Assembly: GCA_025435555.1 (NCBI GenBank)
Contig: JAIWWG010000025.1
Coordinates: 332,618-396,617, forward strand
From: Chytriomyces cf. hyalinus JEL632
Lineage: Eukaryota; Chytridiomycota; Chytridiomycetes; Chytridiales; Chytriomycetaceae
Direction: 5' to 3'
Length of the DNA stretch: 64,000 bases
The position numbers and the translations under genes were made by a program. This document shows, piece after piece, positions 19,620 through 31,547 of the stretch (the first letter of the stretch is position 1; every line of letters begins with the position of its first letter). The notes below the pieces were generated by a model that did no database searches, was not told the DNA's origin, and worked only from the letters and a program-made list of their open reading frames with translations.

Positions 19620-21539
19620 TTATTGATTCGGAGAAACGCTCGATACTTCACGCAGGTCATTATCTGAGCGGCTGTATGGGTTCGGCAGGTTTATCTGTAA
19701 CAGCGATTCAAAAGTCTGCCGGCAAATGGGGCATTTAGGCGCAACCCCCGATCCCATAGCACCACCATTGGCGTTACGTCCTTGCATGCGCAGTGTTTCT
19801 CCACAACCGTGACATAAACACAAATGTCTGCAAGGCAGTACAATTGTATCCTTCAGTTCAGACATGCATACAACGCATTCGCGCATTGTCTGCAAGTCTT
19901 CCGCCGCGAGACTGACGTTCGGGTTGGATTGGCCTGTGCCCGTTGGATCCGTGTATCCAAATACATCGTGCAGGAGGTATGGCGTCCCATCGATCAAGGC
20001 TTTTTGTTTCAGGACTTTCACGGCCAAACTGTGGTTATTTTTGGTCAAAAGGCTGGCGTAAGTGACTTGAATGTTGACTGTTTTTTCGGCAGGTTCTCTA
20101 ACTGTGTGTGAAACGGAGCGCAGAAGGTTTAAGTTTGATTTGACAAGAAGCAAAACGTGAAAAAACTTACAAGTCTGCAGATCGTCGACAGGGTCGTCCA
20201 ATGCCTCCATCACAATTACGAGAGGGTAATACATGGCCTCGTTGCTTAGAAGAAGGTTCGCTTTGCTGTTCACATCATCGTCCAAGCTGGAGACATCGAC
20301 TGCAACTTCCTGAGCCGCAACTTCTTCCGAATTTGCCTCAATATGCGGAGTTTCCACACGAATTTTCCCTGCTTCCAAATCAACTTCTTTGACGCTCTCC
20401 GCATTTTCTGCAACGTTTGTGGTAAGACTTTCCGGGCCCACACCCGCTGCCTCCGCCCCAACAACAGCGCTTTTCGGTTGAGCAGATTCTCCAAAAACCA
20501 GCTCCTCTTTGGAAAACCACTTTGAATCAAATGCATCCGCCTCAGGAACACAAAATTTTTGATTCAACCCCGCCGGAAACGGGCCATACGTTTTCACAGT
20601 CGGAAGCGCCAAGTCCGCAGCACCCGATCCACCACCACCACCCGACGACTCGATCCGCGTTACCGCTTTTTTCGCAGCATCATCTAACCTTGAAGAAGCA
20701 CGTTTATCTGCGTATTTAGGAGCAAACGCCAACTTTCGCGAGCCATCCGCTTTCTGGACGAGGATTTCTTTGGATAGGTAATACACATGAATGATACACG
20801 GTGATGATGCGTCAAATTGGAATTCGAGAATATGCCGCTTTGCTGCATTTGAATCTATTGCTGCTGCTGCTGAGGGGGTTGTTGATGTTGAAGGCAAGTC
20901 TTCAATTGCGATTGGTGTCATTTTTAGGGATGCTTTTCGAAGGTTCGTGAGAGACTGAAGAGTTGAAGTAAGGTTCACGTCACCAAGAGGCGCCTGTGGA
21001 TTATTGAGCAGTGTTTAGTGGGGGTTATTTTTTTTTTTTGCAAATGAAGGGGGCTGCTCCCTCGCAAAAACATACTTGGTTATACAGCCGTGAAATTTCC
21101 ATAAGTTCATCTTCCGTCAACTTTCCTTCCAAGTTCGGTCCCACAGAAGAAGCAAATTTCGCAGACGGGGAAGAAGCACTGTTGGAATTTGAATTCCAGA
21201 AACTGAAGGGAGCGACAAGAAGTTGCGCCAGTCCAGAAGCAGCAGGGGATGATCCGTTTGATTGCATAGTCACTGCCCCAGCCGACTGAAGCACGTGCGA
21301 GTTTGTAATAAAGTGTGGCCCGAAAAACAGTTTCGCACTTTCACCAAAATACGCCGCAGCAATCTGAAGTGTGTGGAGCAAAAATATTTGTCTCAGTCGG
21401 TCAGTGTCGATCGTTTCTTGTTTCATAGGGGGGCGCAGTTTACCTGATCATCTGAAGTGGAACTGGTACCTCTGACTTGGCCCAAGGGAATCGCTGGTGG
21501 GGTGTTGTCTGGGGGTGGTCGAGACAAGAGAGATCCCAT
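19620..21539 (-). CDS. RING E3 ubiquitin ligase, MGRN1/RNF157 (LOG2) type
   Basis: A cytoplasmic E3 ligase related to mahogunin. The ATG at 21539 starts MGSLLSRPP, a likely N-myristoylation site (Gly2, Ser6). Exon 2 encodes IAAAYFGESAKLFFGPHFI. The main exons carry the MGRN1 beta-domain: HILEFQFDASSPCIIHVYYL, KYGPFPAGL-like sequence, KFCVPEADAFDSKWF, and after an intron VNIQVTYASL and DGTPYLLHDVFG. The C3HC4 RING is CVVCMSELKDTIVLPCRHLC...CHGCGETL...CPICRQ, with all eight ligands. A long acidic, low-complexity insert (about 90 residues) sits between the domain halves. Four exons are proposed. The end is short after the RING, compared with animal MGRN1. Confidence 0.9.
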
Positions 21540-21607
21540 TTAAATCTGATTTCTTTTTATGTTCAACAGTTTTGGCGTAAATAATCCATAGAAAATTCAG
21601 ACTCTTG

Positions 21608-23168
21608 TCAGCAGTCTTCCCTCGACAAAAGCTGGCCCACAGACTCATTCTGAAACATTTGATAATAATTCAATGGTGCACGCTGATTGGTCAATTGGAA
21701 CGATGCCTCCCCACCGACACTATTTGAACCAGCAAAGCCTTGGAATCCTGGGAAACCATTTCCGTTTGCATTGATACCATTCACAACATGAGATCCAAAG
21801 CCAAGAGCTTGACTGTAATTAACGTTAGCCGTACCACCGTTGAAAATTTGAAGGTCACTTTGGGGTTCCTTCAAATTCCATACAAGACCATCACCCAATT
21901 GAGACGCCAGAAATTGCGCGGGTTGATGGTTTGTTTCTGGGTACAGGGCCGTAGCTTGTGGTAGCGAAAGAGGCAGCTGGTTCGGTACCGCTTGGGAAGT
22001 ACTTCCAAACGCACCCAGCGGGTCGGCGTTCAACCACGACGAGTCAAGAGACAACAATTCAAACTCGTCGAATCCACTGTCTCTGCGATAATTTGGGTTT
22101 TGAAGCGGTAACGATTGCGATGGACCCATGTTCAAAGGAGGTGCAAACAGGTATGGCTTGGGCTGGCTGGGATACTGCGTCGCAATAGGTATTGATGAGG
22201 TGCATATTGGGTCCGGCCGACTGTCTCGCAACAGATCGGGGAAGGTATCAATTGGAGTGAACGACCCTACAGCATCCCAATTGAACGGCGGAAACAGCGG
22301 AGACTGTGTCCAAAAACCGGTTGCTTTTTCAGTACTGGTCGTGGGACTAGGCTGCGAGAAAAGCGCCGAACTTTGCAAGGTTGGAATGCCAAGCAAATTA
22401 GTGGGAGTAGACAGCGACAGAGTTGGTTGAAATGGAGCCAGTGCTGAACTACTTGACCGCAGATTTGAAGCTGACTTCAAAGCAACTGCGCCAGTAGGCG
22501 GTATGAATGGGATACCCAACGATGGATCTGAGGCGGCAAGAAGCGATGAAGCGCTTGCAAACACTGGGCGCGCAGAACCGCGTTCCGAGCGTTCAACTTT
22601 GACCCTCCAGCGCACATAACAAGCGTTGCAGTAATTCTGCATTTGAAGATACAGATACAGCTGAGTGTCATTAAATGCAGAACTGCAACTACATCATAGC
22701 TCTTACCCTTGTCTTGTCAGGCCCTTTTCGTTTGACCGGGGTGTCGGCCTCACGAGCCCCGCATTGCACACATTTCCATCCAGAGCATGTTAAGGCATCC
22801 AATACATCGTTGTTGGCCCTTTTCCCACGTCTCTTGGTTTTCGTCACAGTCGAAAGAGGAGCCGGAAGCGGAACTTGGCGGGGTATTCCTTGCAATGATT
22901 GATTGACTTTGGCTTCAAGCCCTTCAAAGAAATCTGTCAAAGACTCTGCTGACGTCAAATCAGAAAATACGGAGCTGCTATTTGCTACAGCAGGTGTCGA
23001 AAAGCCCGGGCGTGGCTGTCCTTGAAACTGGACGGGAGGAACAAGCAGGTCACAATTCAACCGTGACGAAGTTGATTGGCTGCAGCAGCCTGCCAATTCG
23101 GTGTCCGGATGATCATTCTGGTTGGTAGAAAGCTGCTGGGCTTTATGACCGCTGTGCCAGTTGTTCAT
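21608..23168 (-). CDS. GATA-type zinc-finger transcription factor
   Basis: Two exons, with the intron inside the finger. The spliced finger reads C-V-Q-C, then 20 residues including TPVKRKGPDKTR, then NYCNACYVRWRVK. This is a CX2CX20CX2C GATA finger, the variant with a longer loop. The N-terminus has a basic stretch just before the finger (KTKRRGKR). The C-terminal about 330 residues are Ser/Pro/Asn/Gln-rich with aromatic and acidic clusters, typical of activation regions. Total about 490 residues. It probably binds GATA sites in the nucleus; targets cannot be read from the sequence. It lies directly upstream of the MGRN1-type gene on the same strand. Confidence 0.85.
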
Positions 23169-23624
23169 TCTGATTCGTAAGGGCCTTGTCAGGAGAAGAG
23201 AAACAAGAACGAATCTAGCAACCAGTCGTCTCCAAAAGATGTTGGTCGTTGAAAATAAGCAGATGCCTCCTTGCAGTAAAATAGCAGACGCTGTTGTTTA
23301 GTTCAAGGGGCTGATTGTGTCCTTTGTTTTTCAAAACACAATGACGGAGTTCACGTAACCGATGTTCGCCAACGAAGGCAACCTCAGACACGGATCGGTT
23401 ACGAGAAAGTCAAGTCGAGATAAGCGACAAACGAGCGACAAATTGCGAATTTGCGAAAATAAAAAGCGACGAATGTTCATTCAAATTGGCAAAATTTTGT
23501 CAAATACAAAAAATTCTCAAATTGTTTTAATCAAACTTCGGTTAACGAGACGGTCTCCGACGACGACGCCGCTCCTTTTAAACAAACAGCGACTTTAAAC
23601 TAAATAAAACAAACGAATCAGAAA
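23169..23624. other. Divergent promoter region
   Basis: Lies between the GATA factor and the next plus-strand gene. It contains several GCGACAA/GCGAC words within about 23420-23480 and 23560-23600 but no gene. Confidence 0.4.
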
Positions 23625-24119
23625 ATGAAAACAGTCGCAGACCCATCAGCCGCTGCCGAACCACTTCTGGTCCACTTCCCCATCGTTGCCATCAACTTCA
23701 GTCTCAAGGAGGCATACTCCCCGCTCCCCCATCCACATGCATGTCCTCATCCAGAAAGGAACCGCATCCATCGGCGGAGCTACCTCGAATCCCTTCGTCC
23801 AACCGTATCGTATGCAACAACTGTCAAGAGGCCCTTACCAGACTCTTGTCAGGCATTTCTCAACACTCTATCATCCCCACGAGTGCCGCGGCCAACAGCC
23901 CCGGCGCACACACCCACTTCCTCGACTCCTTCAGCATCCGAAACCAACGTTGATCTGGATCTCGATTCAGAAAGTCAATCTTGTCCTGCGTCTTCTACAA
24001 CAGATTCTGCGGTGCCGACGACTCCTTCCAAACGATTGCGCCATGTTCGGGGTCATCATTCGGATTTTCAACTACAGCTGTTTCTATCGTCGCTACCCTA
24101 CTCGCGGGTGCAACAATAG
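23625..24119 (+). CDS. Small disordered protein, unknown
   Basis: A 164-codon intronless frame from MKTVADPSAA to a TAG. Pro/Ser/Thr-rich in the middle, with an acidic DLDLDSESQS patch and a basic SKRLRHVRGHH patch towards the end. No domain or membrane segment is recognised. A TAAATAAAA word 23 bases upstream may be a TATA-like element. It resembles other small disordered genes of the window in style; it has a RRSYLESLRP stretch loosely like the cluster motif but not matching its spacing. Confidence 0.5.
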   Translation: MKTVADPSAAAEPLLVHFPIVAINFSLKEAYSPLPHPHACPHPERNRIHRRSYLESLRPTVSYATTVKRPLPDSCQAFLNTLSSPRVPRPTAPAHTPTSSTPSASETNVDLDLDSESQSCPASSTTDSAVPTTPSKRLRHVRGHHSDFQLQLFLSSLPYSRVQQ

Positions 24120-24420
24120 CGACGTCGCCTTGCATCAACGCTGCCCAGCATGAAGGGCTCCGGATGCTGTGTTCAGTTTCCCCAGTTTCTTAACAGCAAT
24201 TGGTTTTCGAACTAGAGAGAAGGAAGCTGGCGAAGAAAACAAGCACCTCGAAAAACTCAACAACATGACTCTCAATAAAATGCATAATAGAATGTCCTAT
24301 TTTCGCTTAGCGCCCTTGTTTCCTTGATCCGGACGGACTTTAAATCTTCCATAAAGTCATTTTCTGGCTTTAAAATTTGAAACAGGATTCCCGCCTGACC
24401 CACCGAAACACCACCAACAC

Positions 24421-26087
24421 ATGTCTTCTGCCGCGGCACTCGACGCATTCCGTAAGTTCCCGATTATCTTCGTACTTGGACAAGCGCCGAGATGCTCATC
24501 GTAAACTGTTCCCACTTTTCCCACCTTCTGATGTTCTGGCGCAAAAAAAAAAGGCCTCCTTCGGGTGGAGGTCGTTCCCAACCAACCAACCTTATTCGAC
24601 GTCTGCGATGTCTGCAATGTGACAAATCCAGCCGATGCTTGCGATGCGTCTGTCGTTAAAGCAGACTGCAATGGTCCTTTGACGGGTGGCATAGGCACAA
24701 TTCACTCGCTCCGAGGGAGCCAAATTGCATTTCTTTTATACTATGTTCCGTCCGTCGATCGAAAGCTGGAGTTCTTTCTTCAGGTGAGAAACACGGAAGG
24801 GGGGTTGAACTCTTGTCCCATAAACATGTTAACATTTGTTTTGACATGCCACCACTCTTTAGGACAATGCAAATCCGCCGCAGTTGGCACCGCTTGCAGA
24901 CTATCGAAATCCCACAAATCCAGTTCCTGGACCTTTCTATCCTCAAGATAAAGGGCATATACCTGGAAAGTTTACAATCCAAGTTCCCGTCAGCATTGCT
25001 TTTGGAACAAATTACAGCCTTGTTTATAAGGTACCACCTTGATTCAATGAATCGTTTTTTGTATGACGAGCTGAGGTTTCCGGCAAAACAAATACTCTAG
25101 TACTACTATCCCAACAACAACTTTGCCGTCTACAATCAAAGCACTCTCAAGTTCCTCGCAATCGATAGCGATCCAGCAAACTGGATCATCCGACCACCCT
25201 CTACGCAAAGCCCCATGCCAAGCGCATCCGCAACCTTTGGTGCAACTTCCGGAAACGTTGATGGCACAGGCACGGGTGTAACACAGACAGTTCTTGTGGC
25301 CATCATTGTGTCGCTATCTATTGCTGCCATTGCCCTTTCAGTGCTCGCATTTTTTGTTGGACGATTCCTGAAGCGGAAAAGAGATACCGGGAACCGCAAT
25401 GCCATGACGTCGACTTCCGACAGTTCCCGTTTCATGACAACGGATACGTTTTATTCAGGATCAACGACATTTGAAAGGAGTCTAGGAGAGAGGAATCGGT
25501 ATTCAGGAGTCCCGTATAATCTAGACGATCTGGATATCCATAGCGATGACGAGGTCATAACGTTTCAGCGAAGTTTCGATCGAAATGGTGGTGGAGTTGT
25601 GAGTGGAAGCGGTTTGGCAGGAAATGGCGGCGGTGACGGCGGTGGGGGTGGTGCGTACGCTGCATCCATCACCAGCAAGACAAGTGGTGCATCGAATGCC
25701 TCGAAACCGCATTCTATTCTGAAAAAGCGCGACATTGTTGAGCGCGAGGCGCTACAAGCGCAAATTTACGATCAAGTGCTGATACAGCATCGGCAGAACC
25801 AAACAGGCAGTCGTGTTGCCGACTTGCAACCACCGCATGCGAAAAAGATGGTTAGTTTCAAGGAGAGTGCGGATGCTGCCTTGTGTCGGGTCCCGGAACA
25901 TTTGTTTGCAGACTCTGACGGTGGAAGCGAGTTACCTGGGTATGTTGGGCCGCCTGTTGAAGGCAGGACGAATGACCGGCATGTTGCGCAGAGTGTCGGG
26001 CACTCGAGCGTCCTTGTCGATAGGGAGGACGACTCAGAATACGATTCTGAAAAGGACGACAACGACGACTGGCGCAATGAACAATAA
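24421..26087 (+). CDS. Single-pass membrane protein with SILK and RVxF motifs, paralogue A
   Basis: Exons proposed: 24421-24451, 24554-24783, 24863-25030 and 25101-26087 (about 461 residues). The first is the weakest: the frame and a perfect GTAAGT donor support it, but no signal peptide is seen, so the true start may lie upstream. The extracytoplasmic part has DVCDVCNV and LADYRNP. The membrane segment is VLVAIIVSLSIAAIALSVLA, followed by RFLKRKR. The tail has a Gly run, AYAASITSK, PHSILKKRDIVE and KKMVSFKE. SILK and [KR]-x-V-x-F are the two docking motifs of protein phosphatase 1 regulators. It ends EYDSEKDDNDDWRNEQ. The stop is inside AATAAA and the next gene starts 52 bases later. Confidence 0.75.
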
Positions 26088-26139
26088 AATTGTGATTAGT
26101 TTTTTTTTTGCGAAGACAACGAAACAAATTTTGCATGAA

Positions 26140-27695
26140 ATGAGGTTTTGGTTTCTGGCGCTTCTCGTCCTGACAACGGGAATCAGCAGCCAGCAGCAGA
26201 AGACGTGTGAGTGCCTTGTCTTTGTCTTGCCGCGCACAGATGCTTACACCCGTATCAACTATGCAGTGCCGACCCTTTCCATCCCCAGCAACAACCAGAC
26301 AACCTATGAACCCTGCACGGTGTGTGCGTCGAACCAGACGCTCTGTCCAACGGAATGCGGCCCAAGCGGAAGCAACCCACTTCACATCACTCTCGGCTCC
26401 ACGTTCACTGTGCTCGTCCAATACGCCCGCAACGTTGCCGACATTGAGCTGTTCCTTGCATACGGTTCAAATCGGGTAATACTCTCCATTTCAATCGCAT
26501 ATTACTTGGATCCCAAAGCATCTGTGGAACTGACGCTTTTCTTGTCTGTTTTGTGCAGCGATCAGCCACCAGTGTATTCGCTTCGTACTGGAGTCTCTTG
26601 GACCATCTCGATCCGGCGGCGCCTCGCAGCGGGCGATTCAACCCGCAGGACCGACACAATCCGTACGCATTTGTTGTCAAGATCCCTGTAAATTTGACGG
26701 AATTCTCAAACAACTACGGACTGGTTTATCGAGTTGAGTTGGAAATTTTCTCAACCCGTTCATCACCCACTTACCCCCAAAAAAAAAAAAAAATTACACA
26801 GGCATATGGATACAATTCAACACCATACGACGAATTCATTATCCGAAACCTGACCGTCGATGAATCATCCAAGAGCTGGACGGATGTGACAAACGTGAAC
26901 GGGTCCGCCACAATCTCAAACATCAACAACTCTGAACCACAACCGAGCTGGATATTCGCCGTCGTGGCCGTGGCGGGAGGGATCGTCGTTCTCACTGCAA
27001 TCGGATTCTCATTCTCAAAATACAAGCGACGGAAATCTCCATCCCGCGAATCGAAAGTGGAATCAGGCTCTGCAGTGCACGTGCAATCATCCAAACCACT
27101 GGATGAGTATGCATCTCAATCGGGAGAAAATCCAAATGCATCAGGAAATGCACGAAGCCTCCATTTATATGACGATGACGACAGTGACACTGAACTGATT
27201 GTCTTCAAACGGTCCTTGAAAGACCGCGGGTCTTCTTACGCTGCGTCTGTAAATAGTAAAGGCGGGACGAGTAGCGTGTCCATGCCCCATTCAATCTTGA
27301 AGACAACATCAGCCGTGCAGGAGGAAGCCATCAAGGCACAAATCTATGATTCAATTTTGAGCGAGCACCAAATGCAGCAATTTATGGCTGCTGCAGAGAA
27401 TGCTGAGCGAAGTGAAGGTGCTGTTGAGAGAAAAGAGTCGAAAAAGGTCGCTTTCAAAGACACTGTCATGACTGTGGTTGTGGATCTGACTCAGCCGCCC
27501 GTGGATGATGCTGTCAATCCAGAAGGACTTTTCGATGACTCGGAAGACGCTGACTACAAAATGCCTCATTTCAACGACGGTGGTTTGGAGAGAGACGTGA
27601 AAGCACTTCTTGCACGGGAGGTGCATGTGGAGGAGGATGATGCAGAATATGACAGTGAAAAGGATGATAATGACGATTGGCGGAAAGAAAAATAA
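26140..27695 (+). CDS. Single-pass membrane protein with SILK and RVxF motifs, paralogue B
   Basis: Exons 26140-26475, 26559-26732 and 26802-27695 give 467 residues. The start gives a clear signal peptide (MRFWFLALLVLTTGISS). The extracellular domain contains YEPCTVCASN and NNYGLVYR, with several N-glycosylation sites. The transmembrane segment is WIFAVVAVAGGIVVLTAIGF, then KYKRRK. The cytoplasmic tail carries SSYAASVNSK, PHSILKTTSAV (SILK at 27291-27302), and KKVAFKDT (RVxF at 27441-27455). It ends EYDSEKDDNDDWRKEK. Both introns are in phase 0 and match those of paralogues A and C. A receptor-like membrane scaffold recruiting protein phosphatase 1 is the reading; the ligand is unknown. Confidence 0.85.
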
Positions 27696-27793
27696 CACTT
27701 CTCGTAAATAAAATATGTATGTACAGTTCACCTAATTTCGGCCAGAACGAGCAACTTGGTTGATGAACATTTTCGGTTGGCAAAAAATCAGAC

Positions 27794-29238
27794 ATGTCAG
27801 AAACGGAACCAATGTTCACCATCGATAAAGCTGCTGGACTGCGGAGGGTCCTCCCATACAACTACACATACCGAATCAATGCCAAAGGGCGATGGTTCTC
27901 CCGGTCTTTGGTGGACGTGTTCACCGAAGAATTCAAAGACCAACCGCGCGAATACTACGCAAGTTTCTCACTTGGGGAAGAAAGAAAAACTGGCTCATAC
28001 TGATGCCAAGTTCCCTCCTCTATTCTCATGTACGCAGTTGTGGGCGGTTACGAAGGGAGCATTGACTGTAAACAGCCGCTCAGTTGCAGCAGAGTACCTG
28101 ATCAAGAATGGCGACGTAATCTGTCACACGACACACAAACATGAACCACCAGTGTCAGACGAAGCAATCCGTATTGTATTCGAGGACAAGGATCTTGTCG
28201 TTGTGGACAAGCCGGCGAGTATTCCGGTGACTTGTGTTTGGAAGTTGAATTCAAGTTTTCTTTTTTTGACGCCAAGCATGCAGGTCCATCCAACCGGGAG
28301 ATACAATCACAATACGATTACGGGAATTCTGAAAAGCAAGGAATTTGGCTACAAAGATGTGTTTCCAGTGAATCGGCTGGATCGTTTAACGTCGGGAATC
28401 CTGCTGTTGGCACTGAACAAAGAAAAGGCATCTCAGCTTTCGAAAAGCTTTACCGATCGATCAATGCAAAAGACATATCTATGTCGCGTTCGCGGCGATT
28501 TTCCTGATGACTCCGTGACATGTTCAGAGCCAATCAAGGTTGTAACCAACAGTCAAGGAATCAACACAGTGTCTCCGGATGGACTTCCCAGTGAAACTGA
28601 ATTTTCGAAAATCAGCTTTGACGGAAAGACGAGCCTTGTGCAATGTATCTCTTTGATTTTGGTTTTTTTTGATGTGGGAGGACAGTTGACAGTTTCGAAA
28701 CAGGTCAACCAAAAACTGGACGAATGCATCAGATACGCGTCCATCTGCAGTTTCTTGGATTTCCTATTGCAAACGACCCCCTTTATGCGAATGAAGCGTA
28801 CTGGTGTGTCCAATCTTGCGGCTTTACTCAATATTTAAATCTAATCAACTTTCCACAAGGGGAAAAGATCTTGCGAAAGGAGGAGGAGCAGATGCGAGCG
28901 AGGTGTCGAAAAGAGTCAAATCCATCAAGTTCAAGAGAATGTTGGCTGAAGACAAAGTAGAATCATCTGATGGGAAGAATCACGAGAAACGGTTCAAGTC
29001 AGATCATGAATCAGCATCAAGCAACCCCGAGACACTTGAATCGCGCAATCATCAAAATGGAAATTCAAATGAGGCAAACGCGCTTGATCAGGATAACGAA
29101 GACCCGTTTCCTTGCCCGTGGTGCATCAATCCCATTCCTGATCCTCCTGAAGATGAAAAGAGCATTTTTCTGCACGCATGGAAGTATAAGGGAGATGGCT
29201 GGGAGTATGAGACTGAGAAGCCTGCATGGGCAAAGTAA
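27794..29238 (+). CDS. RluA-family tRNA pseudouridine synthase (Pus8/Pus9/Rib2 type)
   Basis: Isomerises uridine to pseudouridine in tRNA (yeast Pus8/Pus9 modify position 32). Five exons: 27794-27958, 28038-28226, 28284-28644, 28704-28803 and 28860-29238; all phases agree. The first intron has a GC donor (GCAAGT). Exon 1 begins with the family N-terminus ([19 protein letters not shown]). Exon 2 is the S4-like part ([20 protein letters not shown]) and [10 protein letters not shown]. Exon 3 has [12 protein letters not shown] and the catalytic motif [13 protein letters not shown] with its Asp. Exon 4 gives [20 protein letters not shown]. The end has CPWC and [17 protein letters not shown], as in Rib2/Pus9. 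No deaminase domain is present. It sits between two members of the membrane family, as an insertion in that tandem array. Confidence 0.92.
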
Positions 29239-29625
29239 TACAAGCTTGCAATGTCACTCCCGACTTCCAAACCTCTCCCTCCCTCCCACCAGGATCCTTG
29301 GTAGGAGGGTTGATCAAGTGTGGCGCAATCAAAACGACAGAAAGTGGAATGAATGCCCTCTGATCGAACCCCGCCCTTGACTGTTTACGATGCGCGCAGT
29401 TGATCTTACGTCCTTCCTTCCCATGCACATACATCCTTCCCATGTCCAAGTCAAACAAAAGTACACACACGCGCTGCCGAAAGTGCAATTCAAGCCGCAG
29501 ATTTATTCGCAAACAATTAAATTGGGCTTTTGAGCCACACGCAAAAATAGGAGATTGGGAGATTGGAAGGGAAAAAAGTCCACCGTTTGGAAATTTACTT
29601 CCTCGGCACACTTGGACCCAACCCA
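29239..29625. other. Intergenic
   Basis: Between the pseudouridine synthase and paralogue C. A plus-strand frame runs through but has no recognisable content; likely 3' and 5' non-coding sequence. Confidence 0.4.
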
Positions 29626-31547
29626 ATGAACCTGACGCTGAAGCTGCGACTCTTGCTCGTTGCTTCGATGCAGGCGATGCACGCGTTGAGTCGTACGTTC
29701 ATGTCCAGAGAGACCGAATGCCGTAGCCTAATTGCCCCCAATTCAACTACAGTCTCTATCACTCTTGCCCCCTCCTCGGAGGTCTTTGACCTGTGCCAAG
29801 TCTGCGCACCAACACTGGCCGCCGCCGCTGCCGCTTCCCCTTCCCCTTCCGCCGCCACCCGTCTTGCAGCGACTAGTCCATTCACTTGGCAGGCGAACCA
29901 ATCAGCGCCACTGACAAGCCCCGCTTCACTGACTCTATCTGCGTCTGCTCCCGCAGAGGACATACCCGACAGATGCAAACTGTCTGATTATGCAGAAATA
30001 GTCCGGACAAAGTGTGGCATTGGCAAAGAGAACCCCGTCCATGTCCTTGCAGGGTTGTATCTCGGTCTGGTCATTACGTTCCCAGAGAAGCAAATGACCC
30101 CCTATGTTGCGATTCTGTTGAACAATACGGTACATCCTATATCGCATCTTGCTTTGCTGTGATCCACTAACATGTCGGTCTTGACAGCTTTCCAATGGTA
30201 CGCTGTCTGCAACAAATCTTGCGGATTATAGGAATGACTCCTTGCATCCGCTTGAGGGAATTTTCAATCCTGCGGACCGCTCTTCAGATCGAAGCAGAGT
30301 CCCTCGTTACATTTACACGTTTCTGATTCCGACAAACTTGGACACCTCTATTGCGGCCGTGAAAGCAAACGGAGATGGTACCGCGAATCCTTCTGTGATT
30401 CCTGCTGAATCGCCCGTGCGTCCATTTTTTCAAATAACCTACAATGTAAGTTTTTGTGGTTCTGTTGGTTGTGAAAGTAAATGATAACAGAAGTTTAACA
30501 AAAAAAAAAAAATAGTCCTACTCGGGTCCTCAAAAGCCATCTTACATTGCATCATACCCCATCCGAAACCTCACAATTGACACTGACAAAAGCACTTGGA
30601 TTGCGCCACACTCATCTATCCCATCCCCGCTTCCTGTTGCACAAGGCGGTAAACTCGCCGACACCGCCTATGCCATCATCATTTCTGGATCTGTCGGCGT
30701 AGCTCTCATCATCACGATTGCTGGATACATGATTTCCCGGAAACGCCACGCAACCAGACTTTCTCGACGGTTTGAATCGCGAATGGATTTATACAACCAT
30801 CCACTGCAACAAATCAATGAACGCGGAGTTTCAAGCGACCACTTGCGCGTAAAATCTGGCGCAGAACTCCAAGGCGGTGGTGGCGATGGCTTCAGCAAGG
30901 CCACGGCGTACCGAAAACTCACAAACAACTCGAGCAACAGCCATGAACCCATCTATGACACGGATAGCGATGAAGAAAACGTTGCGGTCGTGTTCAAGAA
31001 AAACTACAATGGTTCATACGCTGCTTCTGTTGCAAGTAAAAACAGCCGTGCGCGGACAAGCAGTCTCAACAGCAGTAGCCATCCGCGGTCAATTCTAAAG
31101 ACTCAGAGGATGGTTGAAAGTGAAGCAATCAATGCGCAAATGTATGATCCGATTATCGTGACTTCGTATAGGCCGCCTTCAAGGAATCATGAAGTGGATG
31201 CTACTCCTGCCGCCTCAGGGAATGGGCGTAGCGAAAACGGCACACCTCTTTCGAAACGCGTAGTTTTTAAAGAGACTGTGGAGACTGTGATTGTGGATCT
31301 GAGTATGCCTCCTGCATTGGACGAAGTTCCAACTGGACTGTTTGACGATTCAGAAGACGATATGGCTGGACATGAGGGTGAGGATGATGAAGATGACGAC
31401 AGTGACCGGCTGCATTTCAATGATGGGGGTGTTGAGAAGGACATTCGGGAATTGCTCCGTCGGAAAGTGGAAATTGAAGAAGAAGAAGAATATGACAGTC
31501 ACACGGAGGACAATGATGACTGGAGAAAAGAACCCGGGCACCTTTGA
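29626..31547 (+). CDS. Single-pass membrane protein with SILK and RVxF motifs, paralogue C
   Basis: Exons 29626-30129, 30188-30445 and 30516-31547 give 597 residues. Signal peptide MNLTLKLRLLLVASMQAMHA. The extracellular domain is larger than in A and B, with an Ala/Ser/Pro-rich insert after DLCQVCAPT, and keeps LADYRND and PIRNLTIDTDKSTW. The membrane segment is YAIIISGSVGVALIITIAGY, then SRKRH. The tail has GSYAASVASKNS, PRSILKTQRMV (SILK at 31089-31100) and SKRVVFKET (RVxF at 31254-31268). It ends with a long acidic stretch and DNDDWRKEPGHL. Both introns are phase 0 as in the paralogues. PP1 recruitment at a membrane is inferred from the motif pair. Confidence 0.85.

Noticed and set aside
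26190-26250. Possible 33-base intron in paralogue B after the signal peptide
   Set aside because: Reading through is in frame and the intron would be shorter than any other supported one here.
29563-29625. Longer frame before the signal peptide of paralogue C
   Set aside because: The ATG at 29626 gives a clean signal peptide; the upstream codons have no ATG in suitable context.
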